A stretch of 11,580 nt of DNA from Thiomicrospira sp. UBA5634 (GTDB lineage: Bacteria; Pseudomonadota; Gammaproteobacteria; Thiomicrospirales; Thiomicrospiraceae), in NCBI GenBank assembly GCA_002421475.1, contig DIJW01000168.1, positions 3,671 to 15,250 of the forward strand, in the 5' to 3' direction. The notes beneath the pieces are model-generated. The model saw nothing but the letters and a program-made list of their open reading frames with translations. It was not told the DNA's origin and did no database searches. A program made the translations under genes and the position numbers. How positions within the stretch are numbered: the first letter of the stretch is position 1; each line of letters starts with the position of its first letter. Positions 1-7,914 of this stretch are shown here, piece after piece.

Positions 1-681
1 GAACTTAATAAACTTTATGCCACCCTGCAGCATTGGCTAGGCCATTTGCAGCTCAAAACTAATCGCAATCAAACCGAATCAGGTTTTACAGATCAAACCA
101 TCACAGCGTTAAAACAACGTTTAAAAGGTTTTGATATTGAATTAGCGCTTAAACGTCTACAAGGCCAACCCCAACTTTACCTTCAACTTTTAAACCAGTT
201 TTACCAAGATTTAATGCAAGATAAAGTCCTATTACTCGCTGATTTATCACCGATTCGCCTACATGCCATTAAGGGTGTCGCCGGAAATTTAGGCGCGATG
301 AAATTACATAATGCCTGTGCACAACTTGAACAGGCTTTAGACCAACCAACAGCAGAACGCCAAGCAGCAGAACAGCTTTTCTGGCAAGCATTTGAAGAGG
401 TACAAACCGGCTTATCTCAATGCGCAGATTTGCTGGCTGAATATGAAGCCATCCCTGCTGTTAGCGTGGATACTAAGACAGTAACGTCGGTTTCCAGCGG
501 TTTGATTGAGTTATTAGTGCAAAAACTGAAACAAGGTGATTTATTAACCAAACAAGAAGCCGCGAAATTGAGTGTATGGGCAGCGGAAAAAATGCCGACC
601 GAACAAGCTCAAGCATTACGTCAGGCATTATTAAAACTGGACTATCTATTAGCAGGTGAGTTGCTGAATCCTTATGTATAG
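1..681 (+). CDS. Hybrid sensor histidine kinase, C-terminal fragment (receiver tail + Hpt domain)
   Basis: The reading frame is open from base 1, so the gene begins left of the window; a TTG at 46 is only an internal codon. The first visible residues (ELNKLYATLQHWL) resemble the last helix of a response-regulator receiver domain. An Hpt domain follows, with the phosphoacceptor histidine in HAIKGVAGNLGA (His codon at 262-264), matching the usual HxxKGxAGxxGA pattern. After a linker, a last helical stretch (about bases 505-670) resembles the C-terminal tail of BvgS/EvgS-like or BarA-like hybrid kinases. In such proteins the Hpt histidine passes phosphate from the receiver to a separate response regulator. 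The kinase core and sensor are not visible, so the signal is unknown. It ends 12 bases from the convergent thrB stop codon. Confidence 0.85.
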   Translation, partial: ELNKLYATLQHWLGHLQLKTNRNQTESGFTDQTITALKQRLKGFDIELALKRLQGQPQLYLQLLNQFYQDLMQDKVLLLADLSPIRLHAIKGVAGNLGAMKLHNACAQLEQALDQPTAERQAAEQLFWQAFEEVQTGLSQCADLLAEYEAIPAVSVDTKTVTSVSSGLIELLVQKLKQGDLLTKQEAAKLSVWAAEKMPTEQAQALRQALLKLDYLLAGELLNPYV

Positions 682-693
682 GTTTCGACTTAA

Positions 694-1632
694 TTAGGCC
701 AAATTAAGTTGTTGCGCTCGATGCCACTTTAGTAAGGTTTTAAATACATCCGGGTCTTTGATCATAGTGATCTCACCCTCGCGTGGAATCAGTTTATCTT
801 TTAGACGTGACAACCAAAAACGTAACGCTGCCATACGTAATGCCGCAAACCAGGCCTGGTGCTCAGCTTCAGTTAAGGGCCTAACCATTTGATAAGCATT
901 CAAAGCGACCGTTAACTTTTGCATATCCAATTCATGGTTAGGCTGACGACACCAATCATTAACCATAACCGCTAAATCATACAAACAGGCGCCATGACAT
1001 GCGTAATATAAATCAATAATACCGCTGAGTTTTTCGCCGTCAAATAACGCATTGTCAGTAAACAAATCCGCATGAATAACACTTTGCGGCAGATGCGCCC
1101 AATCAATTGTTTGTTGAAATGCCAATTCGCTTTTAATTAACTCCTGATCATCCGGCGTCATCAAATCTTGAATTTGTGCAACGGTCTTTTTTGCCCAGTT
1201 AAGATCGCGATCATTCGCTCGATAATAACCAAAATCAGCACCGGCTAAATGAAATTTGGCTAATGATTCAGCCATTACTTTACAATGCACCAGGCCTGGT
1301 TGTTCCAACGTCTTTCCGGATAAACGCTCGACTAATGCGGCAGGCTTGCCTGCAAGTGTCTTGAGATATTGACCTTCTCGATCTGCTTTAGGATGGGCCG
1401 TTGGAATAGCATGTTCCGCCATAAACGCCATGATGTTGAGAAAATAACCTAATTCATCAGCGGTGTGGTGTTCAAATATCGTTAAAACGTAACGACCATT
1501 TGTGGTATCAACAAAATAATTGGTGTTTTCAATACCCGCACTTATACCTTCAAATTTGACCAGTTCGCCAAGAGCATAATCCTGTAAGAAGCCACTCAGC
1601 TGAGCCGAGTCGATCAGGGTATAAACAGACAT
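694..1632 (-). CDS. thrB: Homoserine kinase, APH-fold type (ThrB)
   Basis: Predicted to phosphorylate L-homoserine with ATP, the step before threonine synthase, in the cytoplasm. The 312-residue protein starts MSVYTLID and belongs to the aminoglycoside-phosphotransferase-fold homoserine kinases of pseudomonads and related bacteria, not the GHMP-type ThrB of E. coli. Visible features are the N-terminal nucleotide-binding lobe (GIENTNYFV near residue 33), the catalytic loop HADLFTDN (His187, Asp189) and the metal-binding GIIDLYY motif. I chose the ATG at 1632 because the family starts MSVxT and GGAA lies 9 bases upstream; a TTG at 1650 would add six atypical residues. Two copies of the 12-bp palindrome lie inside the gene, at 849 and 1289, and encode HQAWF and QPGLV in different frames. 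A candidate extended -10 element lies just upstream. Identity is secure; ThrB2 naming would also be acceptable. Confidence 0.9.
   Translation of the reverse strand: MSVYTLIDSAQLSGFLQDYALGELVKFEGISAGIENTNYFVDTTNGRYVLTIFEHHTADELGYFLNIMAFMAEHAIPTAHPKADREGQYLKTLAGKPAALVERLSGKTLEQPGLVHCKVMAESLAKFHLAGADFGYYRANDRDLNWAKKTVAQIQDLMTPDDQELIKSELAFQQTIDWAHLPQSVIHADLFTDNALFDGEKLSGIIDLYYACHGACLYDLAVMVNDWCRQPNHELDMQKLTVALNAYQMVRPLTEAEHQAWFAALRMAALRFWLSRLKDKLIPREGEITMIKDPDVFKTLLKWHRAQQLNLA
849..860. repeat. Palindrome ACCAGGCCTGGT, copy 1 (inside thrB)
   Basis: Exact 12-bp palindrome in the thrB reading frame, read on the gene strand as CAC CAG GCC TGG TTT (HQAWF). This is a different frame from the other genic copies, which encode PGLV or AGLV. 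That argues for a constraint on the DNA rather than on a shared peptide. On the + strand it continues into GCTC. Confidence 0.9.
1289..1300. repeat. Palindrome ACCAGGCCTGGT, copy 2 (inside thrB)
   Basis: Exact copy. On the thrB strand it lies in the 18-mer CAACCAGGCCTGGTGCAT, encoding QPGLVH. The same 18 bases recur at 5944-5961 in the unrelated aroE gene. Confidence 0.9.
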
Positions 1633-1668
1633 AAAGAGACGTTCCAACAATCAAAAAAGTTGGTGCAG

Positions 1669-1677
1669 ATTTTACCA
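1669..1677 (-). promoter_or_regulatory. Candidate extended -10 promoter for thrB
   Basis: On the minus strand this reads TGG followed by TAAAAT, an extended -10 element (TGn plus five of six consensus bases). Transcription would start about 30 bases before the thrB ATG at 1632. No good -35 hexamer is visible, as is common for extended -10 promoters. Inferred from pattern only. Confidence 0.4.
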
Positions 1678-1721
1678 CAAGACATGAAGATCGCGGCACA
1701 AAGGCAAACGCTGAAAGCGTA

Positions 1722-1753
1722 AATAAAAAAGCCCACCCCAAAGGGCAGGCTTT
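1722..1753 (-). terminator. Intrinsic terminator of the soxCD operon
   Basis: On the minus strand, AAAGCCTGCCC and GGGTGGGCTTT pair as an 11-bp stem (two G-T wobbles) around a TTTG loop, and the 3' arm runs on into further T residues (A-run at 1725-1730 on the + strand). It begins about 30 bases after the soxD stop, so it ends soxCD transcription before thrB on the same strand. Confidence 0.85.
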
Positions 1754-1784
1754 AGTGCTAGAGAGGTTTGTTGATTAAGACAAC

Positions 1785-2816
1785 TTAGAAGCCGTGATGA
1801 CCTACACCTGGTGGGCTCACTTCAATACGTTGTTCAACGTTGTACTGAGGTGTTCCGTCAGGTAGACGGCCGGCAGTACGGTAATCTTTAGTATTACCTG
1901 TACCATCACCAACCATATAGTCTGGGCAATCTTTCATGCAACGTTCGTTTGCGATTACCGGACGGTGATCACAGAAGAAGTTACCTGCGTTACGCATATA
2001 CTTGTTCGCTTTCATCAACATTTCAGCGTTGAAGAAATCTTCGTCTTCAATCGTTGTGCCGGCATCATCAAGTTTAACCGCGTTCATCTGTAGGATGTAA
2101 CCGGTAATACCCATGTAACCTGCTTCACCGATAGCTGGCATGTTTGGCGTCCAGAAAGGCATTGCACGACGGTTGTAATCATACAAAGTCGTAGCGTAAG
2201 GCCAGTAGTTACCTACTGTCTTAACCGGAGCCGGCGCGTTCATGTCTGAAGTTGCCAAAGGTAGTGGATCACCTTCCGCTAAAGGTAAGTAACCTTTAGC
2301 ACCTTCACCGAACTCACCATGACATACAGAACAGAACTGGATGTACATGTTAGCGCCTTTTTCAACGGTCATACCAACATCTAAAGGTGGAAGACCTTGA
2401 CCATCACCATCAACGTGGATTTTCCAGTTTTTCAAAGCAGCTTCAGCGATAGGTGTACCGTAACCGTATGCTTTATAACTTGCATCATCATAATAGTTTT
2501 GTTTCACGTTAGCGTGAACGTCAACAAATGCTTCTGGCACTTTACACTGCATGTTGCCGTGTGCACCACCGTCGATTGCATCATCAACTTCAAACGAATA
2601 TGGGTTGCTTGGATCAAACTTTTTCACCAAACGCGCACGATCATCTTCACCAAGAATGGCTTTAACAACAGCACCGTCAAGGTATTTGCCGTCATTTGCT
2701 TCGATCATTTTTTTCCAATCCGCAGAACCGCTGTCTGAACAGCCGGTTAACAATAGCGAACCAGAAACCGCGGTTACGACAGCCGCAGCAATTAAGGTTT
2801 TTTTAGAATTGAACAT
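1785..2816 (-). CDS. soxD: SoxD, monoheme c-type cytochrome subunit of sulfane dehydrogenase SoxCD
   Basis: Electron-accepting cytochrome subunit that partners with SoxC in the periplasmic Sox thiosulfate-oxidation system. The 343-residue protein has a hydrophobic signal ending in a lipobox (LLLTGC, Cys26), so it is probably a membrane-anchored lipoprotein. One heme c site, CSVCH (Cys162, Cys165, His166), is visible, and the fold continues to YILQMN. Characterised SoxD proteins of alphaproteobacteria carry two CxxCH motifs; there is no second one here. The C-terminal part instead has a small Cys cluster (FFCDH, then RCMKDC). The ATG at 2816 is preferred; an in-frame TTG at 2822 sits 5 bases after AAGGAGG and could be used instead. 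The start overlaps the end of soxC by 14 bases, and its ribosome-binding site lies inside soxC, so translation is probably coupled. The assignment rests largely on the soxC neighbour and heme motif. Confidence 0.8.
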   Translation of the reverse strand: MFNSKKTLIAAAVVTAVSGSLLLTGCSDSGSADWKKMIEANDGKYLDGAVVKAILGEDDRARLVKKFDPSNPYSFEVDDAIDGGAHGNMQCKVPEAFVDVHANVKQNYYDDASYKAYGYGTPIAEAALKNWKIHVDGDGQGLPPLDVGMTVEKGANMYIQFCSVCHGEFGEGAKGYLPLAEGDPLPLATSDMNAPAPVKTVGNYWPYATTLYDYNRRAMPFWTPNMPAIGEAGYMGITGYILQMNAVKLDDAGTTIEDEDFFNAEMLMKANKYMRNAGNFFCDHRPVIANERCMKDCPDYMVGDGTGNTKDYRTAGRLPDGTPQYNVEQRIEVSPPGVGHHGF

Positions 2817-4161
2817 TTTCAATCATCCCTCCTTGTGGGCTGTTATGCGCGTGAATCTTCCAAGTTACCATCGCTGTACGGTGGTAAACGTTGTTAGTAC
2901 CTTCGATTTCACGCATTTGTGGCATACCAGGTTGAACATAACCAGTTTCATCCGTAGTACGGCTCATCATTAACAACTCGCTGCCGTCCCAATCGAACTC
3001 AAGTTCAAAACGAGTCCATGCTTTTGGTAATACCGCAGATGTTAATTTTGCTTCGTGCCAGTTACGGCCACCATCAAACGTGATATCTACGTGATCAACT
3101 TTACCGCGACCTGACCAAGCAATCCCTTTCGCTACATAACGACCTGGACCTTGCATTTTGAAGTCTGGAGATGGGTAAGTGATAACTGAGTTAGCTTCCA
3201 TGTACCAAGACATGTTCTGTACTGTACCGTCAGGCATCAGCTCAGTGTACTTAGATGTTTCTTCACGGTGCTGTAATGGCACGTTAGAAACTTGAATACG
3301 ACGTAAGTGTTTAACCCACATGTTCGCTTCACAACCAGGCACAACCAAACGGATTGGGTAACCTTGTTCTGGGCGTAATGCTTCACCGTTTTGAGCGTAA
3401 GCAATCATGCAGTCATCCATTGCCAATTCGATTGGTACTGAACGAGCCATACCAGATGCGTCAGCACCTTCTGGGATTAACCACTTACCTTCCGGCTTGA
3501 TACCAGCTTCTTTTAATAGGGTAGACAAACGAACACCGGTCCACTCTACGCAAGACATCATACCGTGCGTCCATTGAACTGAGTTCAACTGAACACCTTT
3601 CCATTCCATTGCGCCGTTAGCCGGGCACTCTGCGAACAAAATACGTGATTCTGATGGGAAACGTTTTAGGTCATCCATTGTGAAAATCAATGGACGTTCA
3701 ACCAATCCGTGGATTACCAAACGGTGATCTTTAGGGTTGATATTGATACCACCACCATGGTAACGCTCGAAGTGTAGACCGTTAGGTGTAATCATACCGT
3801 GCAAACTTTGCAACGGAGTCATGGTGATAGAAGCCATTGAGTCAGGTGTTAACCACTCAAGGGTGCGACGTTGAACGTCTTTTTCAAATGGTGAAGGCAT
3901 GCCGTATGGGTACTGACGTACACCCCAGCCCAACATTTTACGAGACATACTGTCAGGCATAACATCGGTAATTTCTTCACGACCTGAGTAAGGTGCAACT
4001 GCTTTTTTTGCATCGAACTTCATTGCAGGTGAGGCTGAAGCGGCTTGAGTGAACAATACACCGCCCGCTACCGCAGCGCTTCCTTTAAGGAAAGCACGAC
4101 GGCCTTGATTGCGAGATTCTTCAGTTTGAATCGCAACCTTTTCTACTACTTTATCTGTCAT
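2803..4161 (-). CDS. soxC: SoxC, molybdenum-cofactor subunit of sulfane dehydrogenase
   Basis: Member of the sulfite oxidase family that, with SoxD, oxidizes the sulfane sulfur bound to SoxY during thiosulfate oxidation in the periplasm. The 452-residue protein begins with a Tat signal (GRRAFLKG, residues 20-27, then a hydrophobic stretch and ASASP), as expected for export of a folded Mo protein. The oxidoreductase molybdopterin domain carries the likely Mo-ligand cysteine in AECPANG (Cys179). A dimerisation domain follows, with GKVDHVDITFDGG and a C-terminal AHNSPQGGMIENVQF. I chose the ATG at 4161 because AAGGAG lies 7 bases upstream; an upstream ATG at 4212 would add 17 residues before the Tat signal. 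It is first in the soxCD operon. No soxXYZAB genes are in the window. Codons look optimised (many GGT, CGT, GTT), suggesting high expression. Confidence 0.93.
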   Translation of the reverse strand: MTDKVVEKVAIQTEESRNQGRRAFLKGSAAVAGGVLFTQAASASPAMKFDAKKAVAPYSGREEITDVMPDSMSRKMLGWGVRQYPYGMPSPFEKDVQRRTLEWLTPDSMASITMTPLQSLHGMITPNGLHFERYHGGGININPKDHRLVIHGLVERPLIFTMDDLKRFPSESRILFAECPANGAMEWKGVQLNSVQWTHGMMSCVEWTGVRLSTLLKEAGIKPEGKWLIPEGADASGMARSVPIELAMDDCMIAYAQNGEALRPEQGYPIRLVVPGCEANMWVKHLRRIQVSNVPLQHREETSKYTELMPDGTVQNMSWYMEANSVITYPSPDFKMQGPGRYVAKGIAWSGRGKVDHVDITFDGGRNWHEAKLTSAVLPKAWTRFELEFDWDGSELLMMSRTTDETGYVQPGMPQMREIEGTNNVYHRTAMVTWKIHAHNSPQGGMIENVQF

Positions 4162-4275
4162 TTTATGCTCCTTGATTGGCATCCTTAACTTGTAACAACA
4201 CCACAGATTCAAGAGTTATTATTTAATCCATTCGCCAGTACAAGCCAAAGCCCATACTCACAATGCTGGCCGATT

Positions 4276-4305
4276 ATAATAAACCTTTATGCTTTTGCAC
4301 TTCAA
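4276..4305 (-). promoter_or_regulatory. Candidate sigma-70 promoter for soxCD
   Basis: On the minus strand, TTGAAG (4300-4305) and TATTAT (4276-4281) are spaced by 18 bases. Transcription would start near 4269, giving a leader of about 108 bases before soxC. Four of six and five of six consensus bases match; in an AT-rich stretch this is suggestive only. Confidence 0.35.
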
Positions 4306-4314
4306 GTTAAAACA

Positions 4315-4343
4315 TTAGCAAAATTAGCTTTTGCTTATATAAA
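4315..4343 (+). promoter_or_regulatory. Candidate hemB promoter overlapping a 7-bp dyad
   Basis: TTAGCA (4315-4320) and TATAAA (4338-4343) are separated by 17 bases, so transcription would start near 4350. A perfect inverted repeat, AGCAAAA (4317-4323) and TTTTGCT (4329-4335) around TTAGC, overlaps the -35 hexamer and spacer, where a repressor or activator could bind. The leader to the hemB start would be about 135 bases. Inference from pattern alone. Confidence 0.4.
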
Positions 4344-4350
4344 TTTTTTA

Positions 4351-4382
4351 TGGGGAGTGCGTGTAAATCTATGCACCCCCCA
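4351..4382. promoter_or_regulatory. Inverted repeat TGGGGAGTGC / GCACCCCCCA, operator or leader hairpin
   Basis: Two 10-base arms (4351-4360 and 4373-4382) are complementary at nine positions around a 12-base AT-rich centre. It is GC-rich in an otherwise AT-rich spacer and falls at the predicted hemB transcription start. It could be a protein-binding dyad or an mRNA hairpin; no T-run follows, so it is not a typical terminator. Confidence 0.5.
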
Positions 4383-4400
4383 ATTCCTTGCCTAGCTTAA

Positions 4401-5495
<1,095 letters not shown>

Positions 5496-5826
5496 GTTTA
5501 AACTCGAACTCGCCTGATTTATATGCGGTGGTCGGTGACCCGATTGCGCATTCAAAATCACCGCTGATTCATCGACTGTGCGCCGAGCAAACCGAGCAAA
5601 ACCTAGTGTATGAAGCGATTCGTATCGACTCGGAAGAAACCTATTTTGAGCGCGAAATTCGCCGTTTGCAGTCGCAAGGATTTAAAGGCATCAACATCAC
5701 CGTGCCGTATAAATTGGATGCGTTTGAACTGGCGGACGAACTGAGTGAACGCGCGCAACTGGCACAGGCGGTGAACACCTACGTGTTTCGCGAAGACGGT
5801 AGTATTTTTGGCGACAATACCGATGG

Positions 5827-5838
5827 AGCAGGCCTGGT
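5827..5838 (+). repeat. Palindrome variant AGCAGGCCTGGT (inside aroE)
   Basis: Eleven of 12 bases match the palindrome, followed by GCTC as at copy 1. In frame it encodes AGLV just after the conserved GDNTDG motif. It could partly reflect the protein sequence, but the core CAGGCCTGGT is exact. Confidence 0.65.
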
Positions 5839-5946
5839 GCTCGACATTGAAGACAACGGAATGCGGCCATTTAAAAATCAACGTGTGTTGATTTTAGGCG
5901 CGGGCGGTGCCGTTCAAGGTATTTTAAAACCCCTATTAGATAAGCA

Positions 5947-5958
5947 ACCAGGCCTGGT
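5947..5958 (+). repeat. Palindrome ACCAGGCCTGGT, copy 3 (inside aroE)
   Basis: Exact copy within CAACCAGGCCTGGTGCAT (5944-5961), encoding QPGLVH in the loop before the NADP-binding NRT strand. The 18 bases are identical to the copy in thrB. It lies 38 bases upstream of the amber codon. Confidence 0.9.
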
Positions 5959-6400
5959 GCATATCGCTAATCGCACCGCGCAACGCGCCAAGGTGTAGGG
6001 TGAGCGTTTTGATACAGCTGTGCCAATCAATGCCAGCGGCTGGAAGGATATTCCCGCCGAGCCGTTTGATATTATTATTAACGGTACTTCTGCCAGCCTG
6101 GACGGCAAACTACCGCCAGTGTCGGAAAAAGTCATCGGCGCGCACAGTTTAGTGTACGACATGATGTATGGCGCACAACCCACCGTGTTTTTAAACTGGG
6201 CGCAACAACATCAACCGACCTGTCAGCGCATGGATGGTTTAGGCATGCTGGTAGGTCAAGCGGCTGAGGCGTTTTACCTGTGGCGCGGCGTCTATCCGAA
6301 AACCAAAATGGTAATTGAAGAAGTCCGACGGATTATTCAGCAGGCATAACTTCACCACAGAGACATGAAGTTGAATTATTAATTTTGAGTGTTGAATGAG

Positions 6401-6466
6401 TAGGTCGGACTTTAGTCCGACAGCAAAAAACCAACGCAGCGTTTTGTCGGGTTAAAACCCGACCTA
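6401..6466. repeat. REPIN-like element: two inverted GTCGG hairpins
   Basis: Hairpin 1 is GTCGGAC-TTTA-GTCCGAC (6404-6421); hairpin 2 is GTCGGGTT-AA-AACCCGAC (6446-6463). The outer ends TAGGTCGG and CCGACCTA are inverted copies of each other, and the centre holds a short AACGC-A-GCGTT stem. This is the layout of REPIN elements (paired REP sequences, mobilised by RAYT transposases in many gammaproteobacteria). It sits between the convergent ends of aroE and the gamma-carbonic anhydrase gene and may also stop transcription from both sides. No RAYT gene is in the window. Confidence 0.75.
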
Positions 6467-6468
6467 GA

Positions 6469-6999
6469 TTACTCTTCTGTCGCAAATTCGTTTTTCAGTT
6501 TGACGTAATGCGCCGCTGAATATTTAAAAAACGCCTTTTCTTGTTCAGTTAAGGGTCGTGCTTGTTTCACCGGCGAACCAACATATAAATAACCGCTTTC
6601 CAACACCTTGCCCGGCGGCACTAAACTATTCGCCCCCACCAAAACGTGCTTTTGTACCACCGCATTATCTAACACAACTGCGCCCATGCCGATCAGGCAT
6701 TCATCTTCGATAATGCAACCGTGTAACACGGCGTTATGCCCAATGGTGACATCACAACCGACAATCGTTTTAGAGCCTTTTGAGCGCTCGGATTCGTGGG
6801 TGGTATGCACCACTGCGCCGTCTTGAATATTCGAGCGTGCGCCGATTTTGATGTCATTCACGTCGCCGCGCAACACCGCACACGGCCAAATACCGACATC
6901 TTCCGCTAACTCGCAGCGACCAATCACTTGTGCCGACGGATCAACCCATGCGGAATCCGCCAACTGCGGCACAATCCCTTTATATTTTCGAATCGCCAT
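6469..6999 (-). CDS. yrdA: Gamma-carbonic anhydrase family protein (YrdA-like)
   Basis: A left-handed beta-helix protein built from hexapeptide repeats (e.g. IGARSN, IGHNAV, IGMGAV, VGANSL). Three metal-binding histidines are in place: His65 in VVHTTH, then His88 and His93 in IGHNAVLHG with the five-residue spacing of gamma-carbonic anhydrases. Arg44, Asp46, Gln59 and Asp60 match further conserved positions (LRGD, IQDG). Length is 176 residues. Such YrdA-type proteins bind zinc, but carbonic anhydrase activity is often unproven; a housekeeping role is as likely as CO2 hydration. I chose the ATG at 6999 because AAAAGGAG lies 5 bases upstream, rather than the frame opening at 7023. The gene is convergent with aroE and divergent from yaeQ. 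Confidence 0.9.
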   Translation of the reverse strand: MAIRKYKGIVPQLADSAWVDPSAQVIGRCELAEDVGIWPCAVLRGDVNDIKIGARSNIQDGAVVHTTHESERSKGSKTIVGCDVTIGHNAVLHGCIIEDECLIGMGAVVLDNAVVQKHVLVGANSLVPPGKVLESGYLYVGSPVKQARPLTEQEKAFFKYSAAHYVKLKNEFATEE

Positions 7000-7029
7000 G
7001 TTTACTCCTTTTATTGCCAACACCCGACC

Positions 7030-7041
7030 ACCAGGCCTGGT
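7030..7041 (+). repeat. Palindrome ACCAGGCCTGGT, copy 4 (between yrdA and yaeQ)
   Basis: Exact copy, extended to a 14-bp perfect palindrome CACCAGGCCTGGTG (7029-7042) and followed by CAT as in the thrB and aroE copies. It lies in the 104-base divergent gap, about 40-50 bases upstream of the likely yaeQ transcription start. Confidence 0.9.
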
Positions 7042-7065
7042 GCATTAAATTTGTTACATTAGGTT

Positions 7066-7074
7066 TGCTATACT
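7066..7074 (+). promoter_or_regulatory. Candidate extended -10 promoter for yaeQ
   Basis: TGC followed by TATACT gives an extended -10 element with five of six consensus bases, about 30 bases before the GTG start. No strong -35 is seen. A short dyad AGCTTT-C-AAAGCT (7079-7091) covers the expected start site and could be an operator or chance. Confidence 0.45.
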
Positions 7075-7103
7075 AGCCAGCTTTCAAAGCTAGGTAATCT
7101 ATT

Positions 7104-7640
7104 GTGGCGCTTAAACCGACTATTTATAAATTCAATATCGAACTGTCTGACATGGATCGCCATATCTACCAAACGCTAAACCTCACGGTTGCGCAACATC
7201 CGTCAGAAACCTTTGAACGCATGATGGTTCGGGTATTGGTTTATTGTATCAATCTCGATCCGCAACTTGAATTCAGCAAAGGCTTAAGCGCCACCGACGA
7301 GCCGGATATTTGGGCGAAATCACTCGACGGCCAAATCGAGCAATGGATTGACATTGGCGAACCGAGTGTCGAGCGCGTCAAAAAAGCCAGTCACTTAGCG
7401 CGCGCCGCCAGCGTATATAGTTTTAACAGTAAATCCGATGTCTGGTGGAGCCAAAATCAGGATAAGCTGGCCAAACTCACGGTCAGCGTATTTCAGTTTG
7501 ATTGGACACAAGTGCAAAAACTGGTGACTTTAGCCAACCGCACTATCAACTTTTCGCTGAGTTTGAGCGAAAACTCAGCCTATATTTCGACTGAGCAAAA
7601 TCAATATGAATTACGTTGGACGGCGTTACAGGAGCGATAA
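7104..7640 (+). CDS. yaeQ: YaeQ family protein
   Basis: The 178-residue protein matches the YaeQ family along its length: MALKPTIYKF start, HPSETFERMMVRVL, KGLSATDEPDIW, WIDIGEPSVERVKKASH, YSFNSKSDVWWSQNQDKL and a C-terminal WTALQ. The family has a restriction-endonuclease-like (PD-(D/E)XK) fold; the DEPDIW and GEP segments may be parts of it. Its cellular role is not settled; early proposals linked it to suppression of RfaH loss in E. coli. The start is GTG at 7104, chosen because MALK is the family's usual N-terminus; AGGT lies about 8 bases upstream, a weak site. It is followed without a gap by the VF530-type gene, so both are probably one operon. Confidence 0.92.
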   Translation: MALKPTIYKFNIELSDMDRHIYQTLNLTVAQHPSETFERMMVRVLVYCINLDPQLEFSKGLSATDEPDIWAKSLDGQIEQWIDIGEPSVERVKKASHLARAASVYSFNSKSDVWWSQNQDKLAKLTVSVFQFDWTQVQKLVTLANRTINFSLSLSENSAYISTEQNQYELRWTALQER

Positions 7641-7898
7641 ATGCAACCCAAATCACAAGCCAACAATCCGTTACACGGCGTAACCCTCGAACAAATACTT
7701 AACCAACTGGTCGATTATTACAGCTGGATTGGTCTGGGCAATCTGATCAAAATAAATTGCTTCACCAAAGACCCGTCGATCAAATCCAGCCTGACATTTT
7801 TGCGCAAAACGCCCTGGGCGCGCGCCGAAGTCGAGGCGCTCTATATCGCTTCACTGGATAAACCTAACTTTAAAACCCCGAACATTGATAAGCGCTGA
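7641..7898 (+). CDS. VF530/DUF2132 family small protein
   Basis: A basic 85-residue protein with the hallmark sequence of the VF530 (DUF2132) family: [17 protein letters not shown] near the N-terminus, then [31 protein letters not shown]. The family is annotated as DNA-binding on structural grounds; its function is unknown. The ATG follows the yaeQ stop directly, with AGGAG inside the end of yaeQ, so the two are translationally linked. The stop codon is 2 bases from palindrome copy 5. Confidence 0.88.
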   Translation: MQPKSQANNPLHGVTLEQILNQLVDYYSWIGLGNLIKINCFTKDPSIKSSLTFLRKTPWARAEVEALYIASLDKPNFKTPNIDKR

Positions 7899-7900
7899 CC

Positions 7901-7912
7901 ACCAGGCCTGGT
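7901..7912. repeat. Palindrome ACCAGGCCTGGT, copy 5 (fills a convergent gap)
   Basis: Exact copy, extended to the 14-bp palindrome CACCAGGCCTGGTG (7900-7913). It occupies 14 of the 16 bases between the VF530-type stop (7896-7898) and the mscS stop (7915-7917). There is no T-run, so it is not a standard intrinsic terminator. Confidence 0.92.
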
Positions 7913-7914
7913 GA

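Noticed and set aside
2397..2973. Plus-strand open frames opposite soxD and the end of soxC (2397-2738, 2551-2973)
   Set aside because: They lie antisense to clear sox genes, have no recognisable domains, and look like mirror frames of biased codons.
4162..4212. Longer soxC start at 4212
   Set aside because: The extra 17 residues precede a normal Tat signal, and the ATG at 4161 has a near-perfect ribosome-binding site.
6020..6349. Separate small gene starting at GTG 6020
   Set aside because: It is the same frame as aroE and encodes the AroE C-terminal half; it is a product of the amber codon, not an independent gene.
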